Origin: an uncultured Spirochaetales bacterium
GTDB taxonomy: Bacteria > Spirochaetota > Spirochaetia > Treponematales > Treponemataceae
Length of the DNA stretch: 10,929 nt
Direction: 5' to 3'
Assembly (NCBI GenBank): GCA_946061495.1
Contig: CAMGSV010000073.1
Coordinates: 1 to 10,929 of the forward strand
Of this stretch, positions 1-7,426 are shown one piece after another. The notes under the pieces are model-generated. The model was given only the letters and a program-made list of their open reading frames with translations. It was not told the origin of the DNA and ran no database searches. The position numbers were made by a program, and so were the translations under genes. Position 1 is the first letter of the stretch. Each line of letters opens with the position of its first letter.

Positions 1-7
1 GGATGAA

Positions 8-86
8 TTTCCTGTGGAAATGTGATGAAAATTCACTGGAAACTTGGACACTTTCCAGTGGAAATTCGGGGCATTTCTACTGGATT
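8..86. repeat. Array of four 22-bp-spaced dyads (TTTCC-N3-GGAAA type)
   Basis: Four copies of a 13-bp dyad start at 8, 30, 52 and 74, exactly 22 bp apart. Copies 1 and 3 are perfect (TTTCC, three bases, GGAAA). Copy 2 keeps the right arm and copy 4 is decayed. The flanking bases of each 22-bp unit are only loosely conserved. A spacing near two helical turns puts every dyad on the same face of the DNA, as expected of protein-binding sites. From family knowledge, IS21-type insertion sequences carry several short direct repeats at each end as transposase sites, so this may be such an end with its transposase genes left of the window. Iterons or operator arrays are alternatives. The array may continue beyond base 1. 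Confidence 0.6.
34..60 (-). terminator. Possible terminator hairpin after the five-gene operon
   Basis: CACTGGAAA (34-42) and TTTCCAGTG (52-60) form a perfect 9-bp stem with a 9-base loop. Read on the minus strand it lies 80 bases past the stop codon of the last operon gene and is followed by AATTTTC, a weak T-run. It could end the operon transcript. The same bases belong to the 22-bp dyad array, which alone could explain the symmetry, so the terminator role is uncertain. Confidence 0.3.
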
Positions 87-140
87 TTTTTTGATCAGTG
101 GATGAAGGATTGCCACCAAGACTTGTTCTGTGGCCAACAA

Positions 141-542
141 TCAATCATAATACCCCTTCTCAAATACAAGTATTGACTCAACCTGTTTTCCATCTGGAGA
201 GTATACGGAAAATCCCAAGGTTTTATAGATAATACCTGACTCGTCTTCCGTGTTGTTTGAGTCCAAGGCATTGAGCCGGGTTTTTAAGTCCCCGTAGGAC
301 TGGGTGAAAAGCTGTATGTCATGAAAGTACAAGTTGGACTCCCGAAAAAATTCAACTGCCTCAACCCTGTCATCCTCACTATAAAAAACATGAAAACTGG
401 AAAAGTCATCAGTTGAATTCTTGCTAAAACGGGACTTCCTAAACTCTTTGAAGTTCCCATTGTCCTTTCTGACCGTTTCTCGATTCGAACCCAATTTAAT
501 AGTACCAACTCTCTCATAAGGTTTAATTTCTATCTTGTCCAT
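141..542 (-). CDS. Probable immunity protein for the adjacent toxin
   Basis: This 133-residue cytoplasmic protein has no signal peptide, membrane segment or metal motif. Its N-terminus (PYERVGTIKLGSNRETVRK) resembles the start of small proteins I associate with polymorphic-toxin immunity genes, where a G-x-I-x-x-G strand leads into an E-x-V-R helix; this is a recalled pattern. The gene follows the toxin-like gene by 11 bases, and the toxin stop codon TAG lies inside the strong ribosome binding site (AGGAGG) of this gene, so the two are translationally coupled. Toxin first and immunity second is the usual order in such pairs. The likely role is to bind and block the toxin in the producing cell. 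The role is inferred from position, size and the N-terminal pattern; no specific immunity family is claimed. Confidence 0.6.
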   Translation of the reverse strand: MDKIEIKPYERVGTIKLGSNRETVRKDNGNFKEFRKSRFSKNSTDDFSSFHVFYSEDDRVEAVEFFRESNLYFHDIQLFTQSYGDLKTRLNALDSNNTEDESGIIYKTLGFSVYSPDGKQVESILVFEKGYYD

Positions 543-553
543 ACTTACACCTC

Positions 554-1231
554 CTAAATATAGCCTTTTGACTTGGCATATTCTTTCATTTCGGCTATAG
601 CATCGTCATACTTTGAGCCAAACTTGTCTCGAATATCATCAATATCCATTTGCATAGCCTCTGCAAATTTTCCCTCTGCAATCAACTCCTTTTGCTTTGC
701 CCTATATTCTTGGGCTTCACGAGAGTTTCCACAACTTGCGGTTTGCCTATGATCCTCATAGTCCATCGCTATGGCCGGCCCATCATTTCTGTCAAGGGGA
801 CTCGCCTCGTCGGATGGCATGTGATGTACTTCTTCGGGTGGCTCGTGATTCCAGCCATGGCCTGCTTTCTTTAAATCGCCATAGCTTCCACCCTTTTTCT
901 CAGGCTGCTCTGCCTCTTGAGATACATCCTTATTCTGAATTGCCTCTCCGCCTTTCTTCTGTGCATCTGTTTGGGAGGAGGCTTCTGTAATTGTGTCGTT
1001 CGAGAAGTCAATGGGGCTGGATGTATCAAGCTTTCCTGAATTCTCATACTTGCCGCTGTCATTGCTGAAATCCAGAGGCTTGCTTGTATCAAAATCCCTT
1101 CTGGAATCCTTGTTTCCGTCATTGGAAAAATCCAAGGGCTTGGAGGTGTCTAGCTTTCGGGCTACCTCTCTACCTTGCTTTGCCACCTCAGTGGCCACAT
1201 CCTTAACTGCCACTGCCGCTTTTTCAACCAT
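554..1231 (-). CDS. Toxin-like protein with three N-terminal DTS-P-DFSND repeats
   Basis: A 225-residue protein in two parts. Residues 26-38, 46-58 and 67-79 are three copies of a motif close to KLDTSKPLDFSND, followed by a low-complexity, charged linker to about residue 115. The C-terminal domain (about 116-225) has SYGDLKKAGHGWNHE, then VHHMPSD (His136, His137), GPAIAMDYEDH (Asp160, His161), a YRAKQKELI helix and MDIDDIRDKFGSKYD. I recognise this pattern from C-terminal toxin domains of many polymorphic toxins. The paired histidines and later DH suggest a metal-dependent nuclease related to the HNH/Endo VII group, which is inference. There is no signal peptide and none of the usual large carrier regions (RHS, filamentous haemagglutinin, LXG). 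The ATG at 1231 is preferred, with AGGTGA just upstream; GTG at 1234 is possible. The gene starts 7 bases after the ATPase gene. Confidence 0.7.
   Translation of the reverse strand: MVEKAAVAVKDVATEVAKQGREVARKLDTSKPLDFSNDGNKDSRRDFDTSKPLDFSNDSGKYENSGKLDTSSPIDFSNDTITEASSQTDAQKKGGEAIQNKDVSQEAEQPEKKGGSYGDLKKAGHGWNHEPPEEVHHMPSDEASPLDRNDGPAIAMDYEDHRQTASCGNSREAQEYRAKQKELIAEGKFAEAMQMDIDDIRDKFGSKYDDAIAEMKEYAKSKGYI
995..1156 (-). repeat. Three in-frame tandem repeats encoding D-T-S-x-P-x-D-F-S-N-D
   Basis: The copies lie at 1118-1156, 1058-1096 and 995-1033, with periods of 60 and 63 bases. Copies 1 and 2 encode the same ten residues TSKPLDFSND but differ synonymously in six of those ten codons, including TCC against AGC for serine. 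Copy 3 has Ser for Lys and Ile for Leu. The peptide is kept while the DNA has drifted, which points to selection on the motif, for example as a binding tag. Confidence 0.85.
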
Positions 1232-1238
1232 CACTCAC

Positions 1239-4200
1239 CTACCTTACTTTGTCCTGCAGAAGTTGTTCAATAAGACCGGGTCTGTTCAATTCGGTATGAA
1301 CATAACTCTGCAAGATACATTGCAGAATGCTGTTGCGCAATGCTGTTTGTTCTTGTGTCTGGAAATCACATTCTCTCAGTTCCTTTTCGATATGCTCCTG
1401 CACGTCATCACGCCAGATGTGTATGTCATGGGGATTTCTTGCAGCGGAATTCCGCAAAGTCTTAGAAAACTCAGGAAGCAACTGAGCTACAATGAAGGAC
1501 AATTTGTCATAGTCTGGTTTTTTCCCTTGGGCCATATACTGTTTGACTGCAACATGGAGCGAACCATTCAAACAACTCCCCTTCAATTCATTCTCAATCT
1601 GCTCCTTCAGCTGCATTTCGTCTCCTGCATTGCACAAAAGGCGGGCCAGCTCCAGCCGCTGCTGCATTTCTGACGCTCCTGAATCCTCATCATCCTGCCG
1701 CTGATACTCGAATTTCTTTTCATTCTCATACCGTTCCACCTGGCACAGCACCGGCTCGATCCAGTTGTTCTGGTAGACGGCGGCCACACCCACCGGCAGA
1801 CGGGCCAGCTCCGTTATCTGGTCGTCGTTCAGGTTGGCAGCCCGGCCCACCAGCTCCCGGTCGTCCTGGTCGGGAAGCCGCATGATGATCTTGGTGTTGG
1901 TGTTGCGGATGACCGACAGGTCCAGGAGGCCCGGCGCCTGGTCGGCTATGATGAAGCCCTCCCCATAGCTGCGCATCTCGGCGATGGCGTTTGCCAGCAT
2001 CTCCACGGACTTCCCCAGCAGGTTGCCGCTGTCCTGGCTCTGCTCCGTGGAGGTGCGCTTCAACAGGTTGTGGGCCTCCTCCAGCACCGTCACGTGGCGC
2101 AGCGGTGAGTTGATGTGGCCTTCCGTCATGCGGTGTTCCTGAAGCTTCAGCACCAAAAGCCCCATGATGAGGGACTTGGTTTCCGCAGAACCCACGCGGC
2201 TCAGGTCTACAATCACCTTGCGGTCAAAGAGCTCCTGGGCGGAAAGCTCATTGGTGGTGAAGATGAGTCCGTTGATTCCATTGGTCAGGGACTTGAGCCG
2301 GGTGACGAGGGCTCCCTTGTAGGCGCCCTTGTTCTCGGCATCGTACTCGGAGGAGTCGATGATGGTGCGGATGTTCCGGGTCACGTCGGCAAAGGTGGGA
2401 TACAGGTTGTCTCCGTAGGGATTGGTTGACTCCGTGAGGTTCCAGCCGCAGTCTTCGTAGGACTTTTCCACCGCCTCCTTCAAGACGGCGGGCATGGCGG
2501 CGTACATGGGCCAGCACACGTTGAAGATTTCTATGAGGCGGTCAAGGTGCTCCAGAATATGGATGTTTCTGGAAGGCTCCCCATTGCCGTGGGGAAAGCT
2601 GAAGGGGTTGATTCTCAGCAGGGGCATGAGACCGGGATTGGTGCCGTACACGGACACGCCCGGCAGGCCCCCCAGCACCTCCTTGTACTCGCCCTTGGCT
2701 GGCTCCACCACCAGGAAGTTTACGCCCTTCTGCCCCAACCCTTCCAGCAGCCGGTAGACGGTGTTGGACTTGCCGCTGCCGGTGGAGCCGGTGATGAAGG
2801 TGTGGGAGGTGAGGGAGTCCCTTGAAAGCTTTACAAGGCGGTTTTTTGATGGGGTAAACATGTGATAGCAAAAGCCAATCTCAAAATCCTCTGTAATGCT
2901 TTCAATACCATGGGGATCCCTACCAAAGGAAACTCCCTCAAGGACAGGCAAACCCTGCATAGATTTTCTGGGAAAAATCATCACGTTGGAAAGCTTGTCG
3001 GTAGCAACATAATTGGTAGGGGTAACGGCAATTGGCTGTCCTCCTCCATCCTCTGTCACAAAGATTGGATGACAAAAGTGCCGCACATAACTCTTAATTT
3101 CACTAAAATCACACTCATCCTTTCCCTCATAGCACCATGTCTGGATGGCGCTGGATTCAAGATGGGACTCCTTTCCTTGGGTAATTCCTCTCAAATAGCT
3201 TGCGACGCTGGTACAGGTTGCACTATCCTCTGCAAGGATATAGGTGGCATACTTCCACAAACCAGTGGCCTGACTTTCTGAAATCCCCTTCATCACATTT
3301 TCCAGCCGATTCAAGAGATTGCTGACCGTGTAGGATTGGTAGGTGTAGGTTGCTCCCTCCGTCTTTCCAAAGGATATGCTGGATCCCTTGGTGGAGGCCT
3401 GGCTCTCTCCTGTCGTCTCAGTCTTTGCAGTACCCCAACTATACCCATATCCAGCAGATAAGCCTAAAGATGTGCTTTCGAAAATGGTTTTTGAAGTAAC
3501 ATTCCAAATTGTCCTGAAAACATTAAACAACCAACCTGGCGATTTTGTCTCTGAACTTCCTCTATTAATTCCTGCATTTATTCCGAAGTTCACCGAATGG
3601 GTTTTGGAGATGGTGTTGCTGACACTGCTGAAATTGGAGAGGGTTTCTGACTCACTTTGGGTGGAGTCCTCACTGGTTCCCTCATTGAACTGGTAGGACA
3701 GGAAGGGATGGATTGCCGTCGCCAGCTGCTCGTATCCAGTCAATGTTTCCCGTATGCTGGCCATGGAGATGGACTCAGCCAGAAACACTACCGTATACCC
3801 CTCTTTGTTTGATTCGGGAACAACTCCGTCCAGAAGCTTGTCCAATCCTTGGGTAATGTAGTCTTTAGAGTATTCAGAGGGGCTGTTCATGAGGATGGAA
3901 ATATGGTTGTACTTGTCTATAATCTCCCCTACCTTTGTTTCTGTGTCACTGGATTTTATGTCCTCAACTTCACTGCCGGGGAAATTCCCTTGTAAAGTCG
4001 CTTTAAGCAATGCTTGGTTCTTTCCACTATCTTCATTTCTTCCCTGACCGACATTCTTTACAATAAAGTCCATGGAGGTAGCTTCATGAGTGCGGGTAAC
4101 CATCAGAGCGATGGTATGATCTCCATCTGCAAAGGTACTCATGGCATTTTTAAAGCAATCTCCAATCTTCTCGTCCTTGTCAAAGACCCATCGCCTTATC

Positions 4201-4385
4201 TTCACTCCCCGTATATTAGCTGAATAACTTACAAGTGGGGAATCCTTATCCGGCGGGCAATTTATGCCCTCAAAGGGAGCACACCGGTAATCTTGTTCCA
4301 GACGATTAGCATATTCCTTGTCTAGGGTATAGGCAATTCTTCCTAAATTCTCAAGCAGTACTCCTTCATCTGGTTTCTTGGACAT
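1239..4385 (-). CDS. HerA/DUF87-type P-loop ATPase with a Ser/Gly-rich N-terminal region
   Basis: A 1048-residue protein. The ATPase core is at about 525-880: Walker A GSTGSGKS (533-540, Lys539), Walker B HVTVLEEAH (764-772, Glu769 and Glu770), ADQAPG (814-819) and a conserved stretch around RLPDQDDRELVG. This matches the HerA/VirB4/TraC-like class of hexameric motors that pump DNA or protein. The first 520 residues are not a domain I know; 237-350 is rich in Ser, Thr and Gly. Residues 890-1048 look helical. No other type IV secretion genes are present. The ATG at 4385 is chosen because GGAGGAG precedes it at good spacing; the ATG at 4400 has AAAAGG directly against it. The gene overlaps the upstream gene by 20 bases. 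Sampled blocks covering the core are 65-70% GC, against 33-43% on both sides. It is likely the energy source of the five-gene system. Confidence 0.8.
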   Translation of the reverse strand: MSKKPDEGVLLENLGRIAYTLDKEYANRLEQDYRCAPFEGINCPPDKDSPLVSYSANIRGVKIRRWVFDKDEKIGDCFKNAMSTFADGDHTIALMVTRTHEATSMDFIVKNVGQGRNEDSGKNQALLKATLQGNFPGSEVEDIKSSDTETKVGEIIDKYNHISILMNSPSEYSKDYITQGLDKLLDGVVPESNKEGYTVVFLAESISMASIRETLTGYEQLATAIHPFLSYQFNEGTSEDSTQSESETLSNFSSVSNTISKTHSVNFGINAGINRGSSETKSPGWLFNVFRTIWNVTSKTIFESTSLGLSAGYGYSWGTAKTETTGESQASTKGSSISFGKTEGATYTYQSYTVSNLLNRLENVMKGISESQATGLWKYATYILAEDSATCTSVASYLRGITQGKESHLESSAIQTWCYEGKDECDFSEIKSYVRHFCHPIFVTEDGGGQPIAVTPTNYVATDKLSNVMIFPRKSMQGLPVLEGVSFGRDPHGIESITEDFEIGFCYHMFTPSKNRLVKLSRDSLTSHTFITGSTGSGKSNTVYRLLEGLGQKGVNFLVVEPAKGEYKEVLGGLPGVSVYGTNPGLMPLLRINPFSFPHGNGEPSRNIHILEHLDRLIEIFNVCWPMYAAMPAVLKEAVEKSYEDCGWNLTESTNPYGDNLYPTFADVTRNIRTIIDSSEYDAENKGAYKGALVTRLKSLTNGINGLIFTTNELSAQELFDRKVIVDLSRVGSAETKSLIMGLLVLKLQEHRMTEGHINSPLRHVTVLEEAHNLLKRTSTEQSQDSGNLLGKSVEMLANAIAEMRSYGEGFIIADQAPGLLDLSVIRNTNTKIIMRLPDQDDRELVGRAANLNDDQITELARLPVGVAAVYQNNWIEPVLCQVERYENEKKFEYQRQDDEDSGASEMQQRLELARLLCNAGDEMQLKEQIENELKGSCLNGSLHVAVKQYMAQGKKPDYDKLSFIVAQLLPEFSKTLRNSAARNPHDIHIWRDDVQEHIEKELRECDFQTQEQTALRNSILQCILQSYVHTELNRPGLIEQLLQDKVR

Positions 4386-4791
4386 AGTCTCCTCCTCCAT
4401 CCTTTTCTGCTCCGCATTGCCTCACACAAACTACAAGCACTAAACAAATCAAGAGCGCCGCAACCGCTCCAACCAACAAAAGAGTTTTTTTTTGAGGATT
4501 ATTCTGTCCACGATGATGGACATATTGGGCCACATCAAAAAGATACCGTAGATACTCCTCATTGAAATTTTCTGCCACAGCAGCATTTGACAGTAATCCC
4601 AGATATTCCTTCGTCCACTCTGACTCTGGCTTCCGTTCCAGCTTAACATGAGAAAAATAGACATTTTTTGCGGCAAGATGCCGCAACAGCTCGGAAAGAA
4701 ATTCCCGGGTAAATTTACCTGCAGCAATATCATTTGCGATGCGCACCCGCTTCACATCTCCATCTTCAATATATCTAGAAAGATCAGCCAT
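4366..4791 (-). CDS. Small protein with one C-terminal membrane segment
   Basis: This 141-residue protein matches no family I know. Residues 1-100 are soluble and apparently helical (for example REFLSELLRHLAAKN and EEYLRYLFDVAQYVHH). Lys101-Lys102 lead into a clear membrane segment at 103-123 (LLLVGAVAALLICLVLVV). A short polar tail with Cys126 follows. There is no N-terminal signal, so it is tail-anchored in style, with the large domain probably in the cytoplasm. An excellent ribosome binding site (AAAGGAG, 8 bases before ATG) precedes it. It overlaps the GTPase gene by 8 bases and the ATPase gene by 20, so the three proteins are probably made in step. The likely role, inferred, is to recruit the GTPase or ATPase to the membrane. 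Confidence 0.75.
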   Translation of the reverse strand: MADLSRYIEDGDVKRVRIANDIAAGKFTREFLSELLRHLAAKNVYFSHVKLERKPESEWTKEYLGLLSNAAVAENFNEEYLRYLFDVAQYVHHRGQNNPQKKTLLLVGAVAALLICLVLVVCVRQCGAEKDGGGDYVQETR

Positions 4792-7282
4792 TCTTCACAC
4801 TCCTTTGCCAGATTTTTTTCTCCAGCTCTTCAAGGCGTGCTGTAACAGAGGCTGCCACTTCCTTCAGTTTTTCTCCAAGCTGCATCATCGCATCCTTGTC
4901 CTCAATCTTTGCCTTTGTGTCTGATGAATATTCTTCTACACGACCACGGAACTCATCTTCGAGCCTTTCAACAATCTCCTCATGCTTTTTCTTGTAGGCG
5001 GCTATGTAGGCATCTGTCCATTTAGCCAGAGACTCACTCAAAGACTCTTTCAACTCAGACAAAAAATCTTCCTTTTTCAGATAGTCTTTCTTCTTAAACC
5101 AAACCCTTTTTGTTACCTTATGCTCCTTCATTATTTGAGTCACAGGAATTGAATCAAATTCCACACTCTCTACAGCGCTCACCTGCCTCATGAGGGTTTT
5201 CTTGGCATTATCACTAATGCTGGTATCTGATTGAATTGAATTAAAGACATTGGTAAGGAACGCTTCAATTTTTCCTTCCAAAATCTTTTTGCTGGCTTTG
5301 GTAAAGTGATAGTTCATCTTGGAAAATTCATCGTCAATCACAGATGTAATATCTTGTTCATGCTCAGGCCTGAGCTTTATCTTGCCACCACTAAAGATTC
5401 CTGGCTTGCCCAGAATCCAATCCACCTCAGCTGCTATCTGTCCCTTACTCTCTTCTATGTCAGTGCTGGCAAGGCCCAACTCATGCAAATCTTTTTCTGA
5501 AAGCATATTCTCATTGGCTTTCTTACCAGCCTCTGTAACAATTGCATCCACCCTTTCCTTCAGCTGCCTTATTTCTTTTTCCAGCTCTACTATATTTTGT
5601 TCGGTGGCGGTACACAAGAACTGGCTCTTAGCCGTCACATTGGCCAAAGTCTTCTCCACGCCCTGGATGATTGCAGCGGCTCTTACTGCCGAGGCAAATT
5701 TCTCGCCATAATCCTTGAGCTCCTCTTCCAGGGCATAAAGGCCAGAGGTGACATAGACCAATCGGTTGATATCCCCCTTTTCCCTGGCATCTTGGGCGGC
5801 GGCATCACTTTTTTCTATCATCCGCCTTGTAGCCAGATCAGAAGAAGCCATCCTGTTCTCCCGGTAGCAAAGCCCGTTGGGAGACATTTCATCATCCACA
5901 GGATTTTTCTTAATCCAGAACTCATCATCCCGTGTCTTTGTTTCCTCCTTCATGCAGGCCTTTGCAGCAGCAGCAAATTTTGAGGAAACGAACAGCAACT
6001 TCTTTTCCCTCAAGTGCAAGGAGAAATTGGGGTCTTCCTTCATGGTCAAAGTTGCATCACGCAACCCCTTTCTCTCATCACGGTTTACATCATCTGCATG
6101 AGTCATAACGACGAAGGAACGGGCAATGTCTATGGTATTCTTGTCATTCTTCTGCTCAGCATCCTTGATGTATGTCAGCAACGCATTTGTACCAGAACCC
6201 TCCAATGCATTTGGCCTACATACAAAGATGAGAATCGACTGACTCTGCCCTCCCAGTGCATTGCTCAAAACCTCCTTATGCTCCTCAGAATTGCTGTCAG
6301 TACCAGGAGTGTCATAGATGGTGAATTTAACGAGGTCGGAGTCAATCTCAATGGGAAATTTAAGGTGAAGGGTTTCTGACACCCCAGGAACCTCATTCAA
6401 GGTATCCAGTATTGCATAAAGCTGCTCGTGCCTTTTTTTCCCCTTCACTTCATTCATCTTGTTTTGTATTTCAGTCCGTTCTTGGGATTCCATCGGCCCT
6501 TCGCTGAACTCAAAGCAGGATGTGTGGTCATTCCACTCAATGCGGCTGTACGTATCTACAAGACAGAACGTGATTTCCACAGGCTTGCCTTTCTCTGGAC
6601 TCATAATTACCAGCATCTTTGCTGTCTTGGCCTCTGGTGAGGCTGGCAATATTTTGTATCCAAGCAAGGCATTTATCAAAGAGGATTTCCCAGAGCTATA
6701 GACTCCCGCAAAGCAAATGTTTACATTGGAGCTTTCAAGGTTGTCCATCTTATTCCTGATGCTCCTCACCTCTTCGCTTAAAAACCTAGCCAGACTCTCA
6801 GCTCGCTCCTTTACAGTCCCATTCTTCGTGGGAACGTCAAACACTATGGTTTTCTTTGCCTCCAAAGCATCAACCGTGTTTTTCCCAAAATCCATAACAT
6901 CTTTGAAGGCAGCCTTCATGCTGGGAAGCTCTGCCAAAAGTGTAGTAGTAATTTTGAATTTGTCGCTTCCTTCGTTATAGTATTCTGCCATTTGCTCAAA
7001 ATCCATATAGTCGAGTTTTGTTGTAACAACCCTAATCTCGACCTCAGACAAGCCATCAAAGGCTTTCTTTACATCGTCAAAAAAATCATTCCCATGATCC
7101 TGCAGAATGAATTTCCCCTTTTGTTCCAACATGTACTTGGCAAGACAACTTTTCTTGTCCACTCTTGTTGTGCCAGTACCAGAACCTCTCCTGAATTCAA
7201 TCTCTTTCATAGCAGGATGATATTTCATTTCCAACCAGTCTTTTCCCACAGCCTTTTCCCTCCAAAAACCCAGTCCGTCCAT
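4784..7282 (-). CDS. Dynamin-like large GTPase
   Basis: An 832-residue protein with a GTPase domain of the bacterial dynamin type. G1 is GVYSSGKS (193-200), a likely G2 threonine is Thr220 in PEAKTAKM, G3 is DTPG (324-327), G4 is THAD (394-397, with His where Lys is usual) and a G5-like SSK is at about 433-435. Helical, coiled-coil-like regions follow at about 555-580 and 765-825, as expected of a dynamin stalk. Residues 1-160 are an N-terminal region I do not recognise. I see no membrane segment; membrane contact may come through the anchored protein encoded next, which overlaps by 8 bases. Bacterial relatives remodel membranes, and some act in toxin secretion (LeoA) or phage resistance. As the first gene of the operon it has a good promoter about 45 bases upstream. 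No ribosome binding site is visible before ATG 7282; ATG 7228 is an alternative start. Confidence 0.85.
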   Translation of the reverse strand: MDGLGFWREKAVGKDWLEMKYHPAMKEIEFRRGSGTGTTRVDKKSCLAKYMLEQKGKFILQDHGNDFFDDVKKAFDGLSEVEIRVVTTKLDYMDFEQMAEYYNEGSDKFKITTTLLAELPSMKAAFKDVMDFGKNTVDALEAKKTIVFDVPTKNGTVKERAESLARFLSEEVRSIRNKMDNLESSNVNICFAGVYSSGKSSLINALLGYKILPASPEAKTAKMLVIMSPEKGKPVEITFCLVDTYSRIEWNDHTSCFEFSEGPMESQERTEIQNKMNEVKGKKRHEQLYAILDTLNEVPGVSETLHLKFPIEIDSDLVKFTIYDTPGTDSNSEEHKEVLSNALGGQSQSILIFVCRPNALEGSGTNALLTYIKDAEQKNDKNTIDIARSFVVMTHADDVNRDERKGLRDATLTMKEDPNFSLHLREKKLLFVSSKFAAAAKACMKEETKTRDDEFWIKKNPVDDEMSPNGLCYRENRMASSDLATRRMIEKSDAAAQDAREKGDINRLVYVTSGLYALEEELKDYGEKFASAVRAAAIIQGVEKTLANVTAKSQFLCTATEQNIVELEKEIRQLKERVDAIVTEAGKKANENMLSEKDLHELGLASTDIEESKGQIAAEVDWILGKPGIFSGGKIKLRPEHEQDITSVIDDEFSKMNYHFTKASKKILEGKIEAFLTNVFNSIQSDTSISDNAKKTLMRQVSAVESVEFDSIPVTQIMKEHKVTKRVWFKKKDYLKKEDFLSELKESLSESLAKWTDAYIAAYKKKHEEIVERLEDEFRGRVEEYSSDTKAKIEDKDAMMQLGEKLKEVAASVTARLEELEKKIWQRSVKNG

Positions 7283-7325
7283 ACGCTGGATGCACAGACC
7301 AATTCATTTAGAATGTCTTTTTGAG

Positions 7326-7354
7326 ATAATACATTTTAAAGAATTACTAATCAA
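7326..7354 (-). promoter_or_regulatory. Sigma-70-like promoter for the GTPase-ATPase-toxin operon
   Basis: On the minus strand, TTGATT (7354-7349) and TATTAT (7331-7326) are separated by exactly 17 bases, matching the -35 and -10 consensus at 4 and 5 of 6 positions. Transcription would start near 7319, giving a leader of about 37 bases before the GTPase start codon. I see no other promoter of this quality inside the operon, so all five genes probably depend on it. Confidence 0.6.
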
Positions 7355-7390
7355 GTCTAAAAGATTGTTTAAAAGAAAAAATAATTCTTT
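7338..7390. repeat. Inverted repeat spanning the divergent promoter region
   Basis: AAAGAATTA (7338-7346) and TAATTCTTT (7382-7390) are perfect 9-base inverted arms, 35 bases apart. One arm lies in the spacer of the operon promoter and the other abuts the dyad in front of the regulator gene. The region is AT-rich, so chance is possible. A pair of regulator half-sites is an alternative. Confidence 0.35.
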
Positions 7391-7391
7391 T

Positions 7392-7406
7392 GGAATATTA
7401 CATTCC
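7392..7406. promoter_or_regulatory. Candidate operator for the XRE regulator
   Basis: GGAAT, five bases, ATTCC is a perfect dyad of a size that suits a small helix-turn-helix dimer. It lies 27 bases before the regulator start codon and overlaps where a -35 element would sit for the CATAAT at 7421-7426. This fits autorepression. It is also upstream of the operon promoter, so it could affect both directions. Confidence 0.4.
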
Positions 7407-7420
7407 TGTCTGTAACGGCA

Positions 7421-7426
7421 CATAAT
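7421..7426 (+). promoter_or_regulatory. Possible -10 element of the regulator gene
   Basis: CATAAT matches TATAAT at 5 of 6 positions. Its -35 partner is poor (TTACAT at 7398-7403, 17-base spacer). The predicted start of transcription is within a base or two of the ATG at 7434, and no ribosome binding site precedes that ATG, so the message may be leaderless. Confidence 0.3.

Noticed and set aside
8..86. CRISPR array
   Set aside because: The repeats are 22-bp units set end to end with no unique spacers, are poorly conserved outside the dyads, and have no cas genes nearby.
993..1673. Plus-strand open frame of 226 codons opposite the toxin and ATPase genes
   Set aside because: It has no ribosome binding site or family motifs, and it is antisense to two genes with clear domain or repeat evidence.
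1239..4385. VirB4/TraC motor of a type IV secretion system or a conjugation gene
   Set aside because: The ATPase core is compatible, but no other secretion or conjugation genes are present and the N-terminal half is different.
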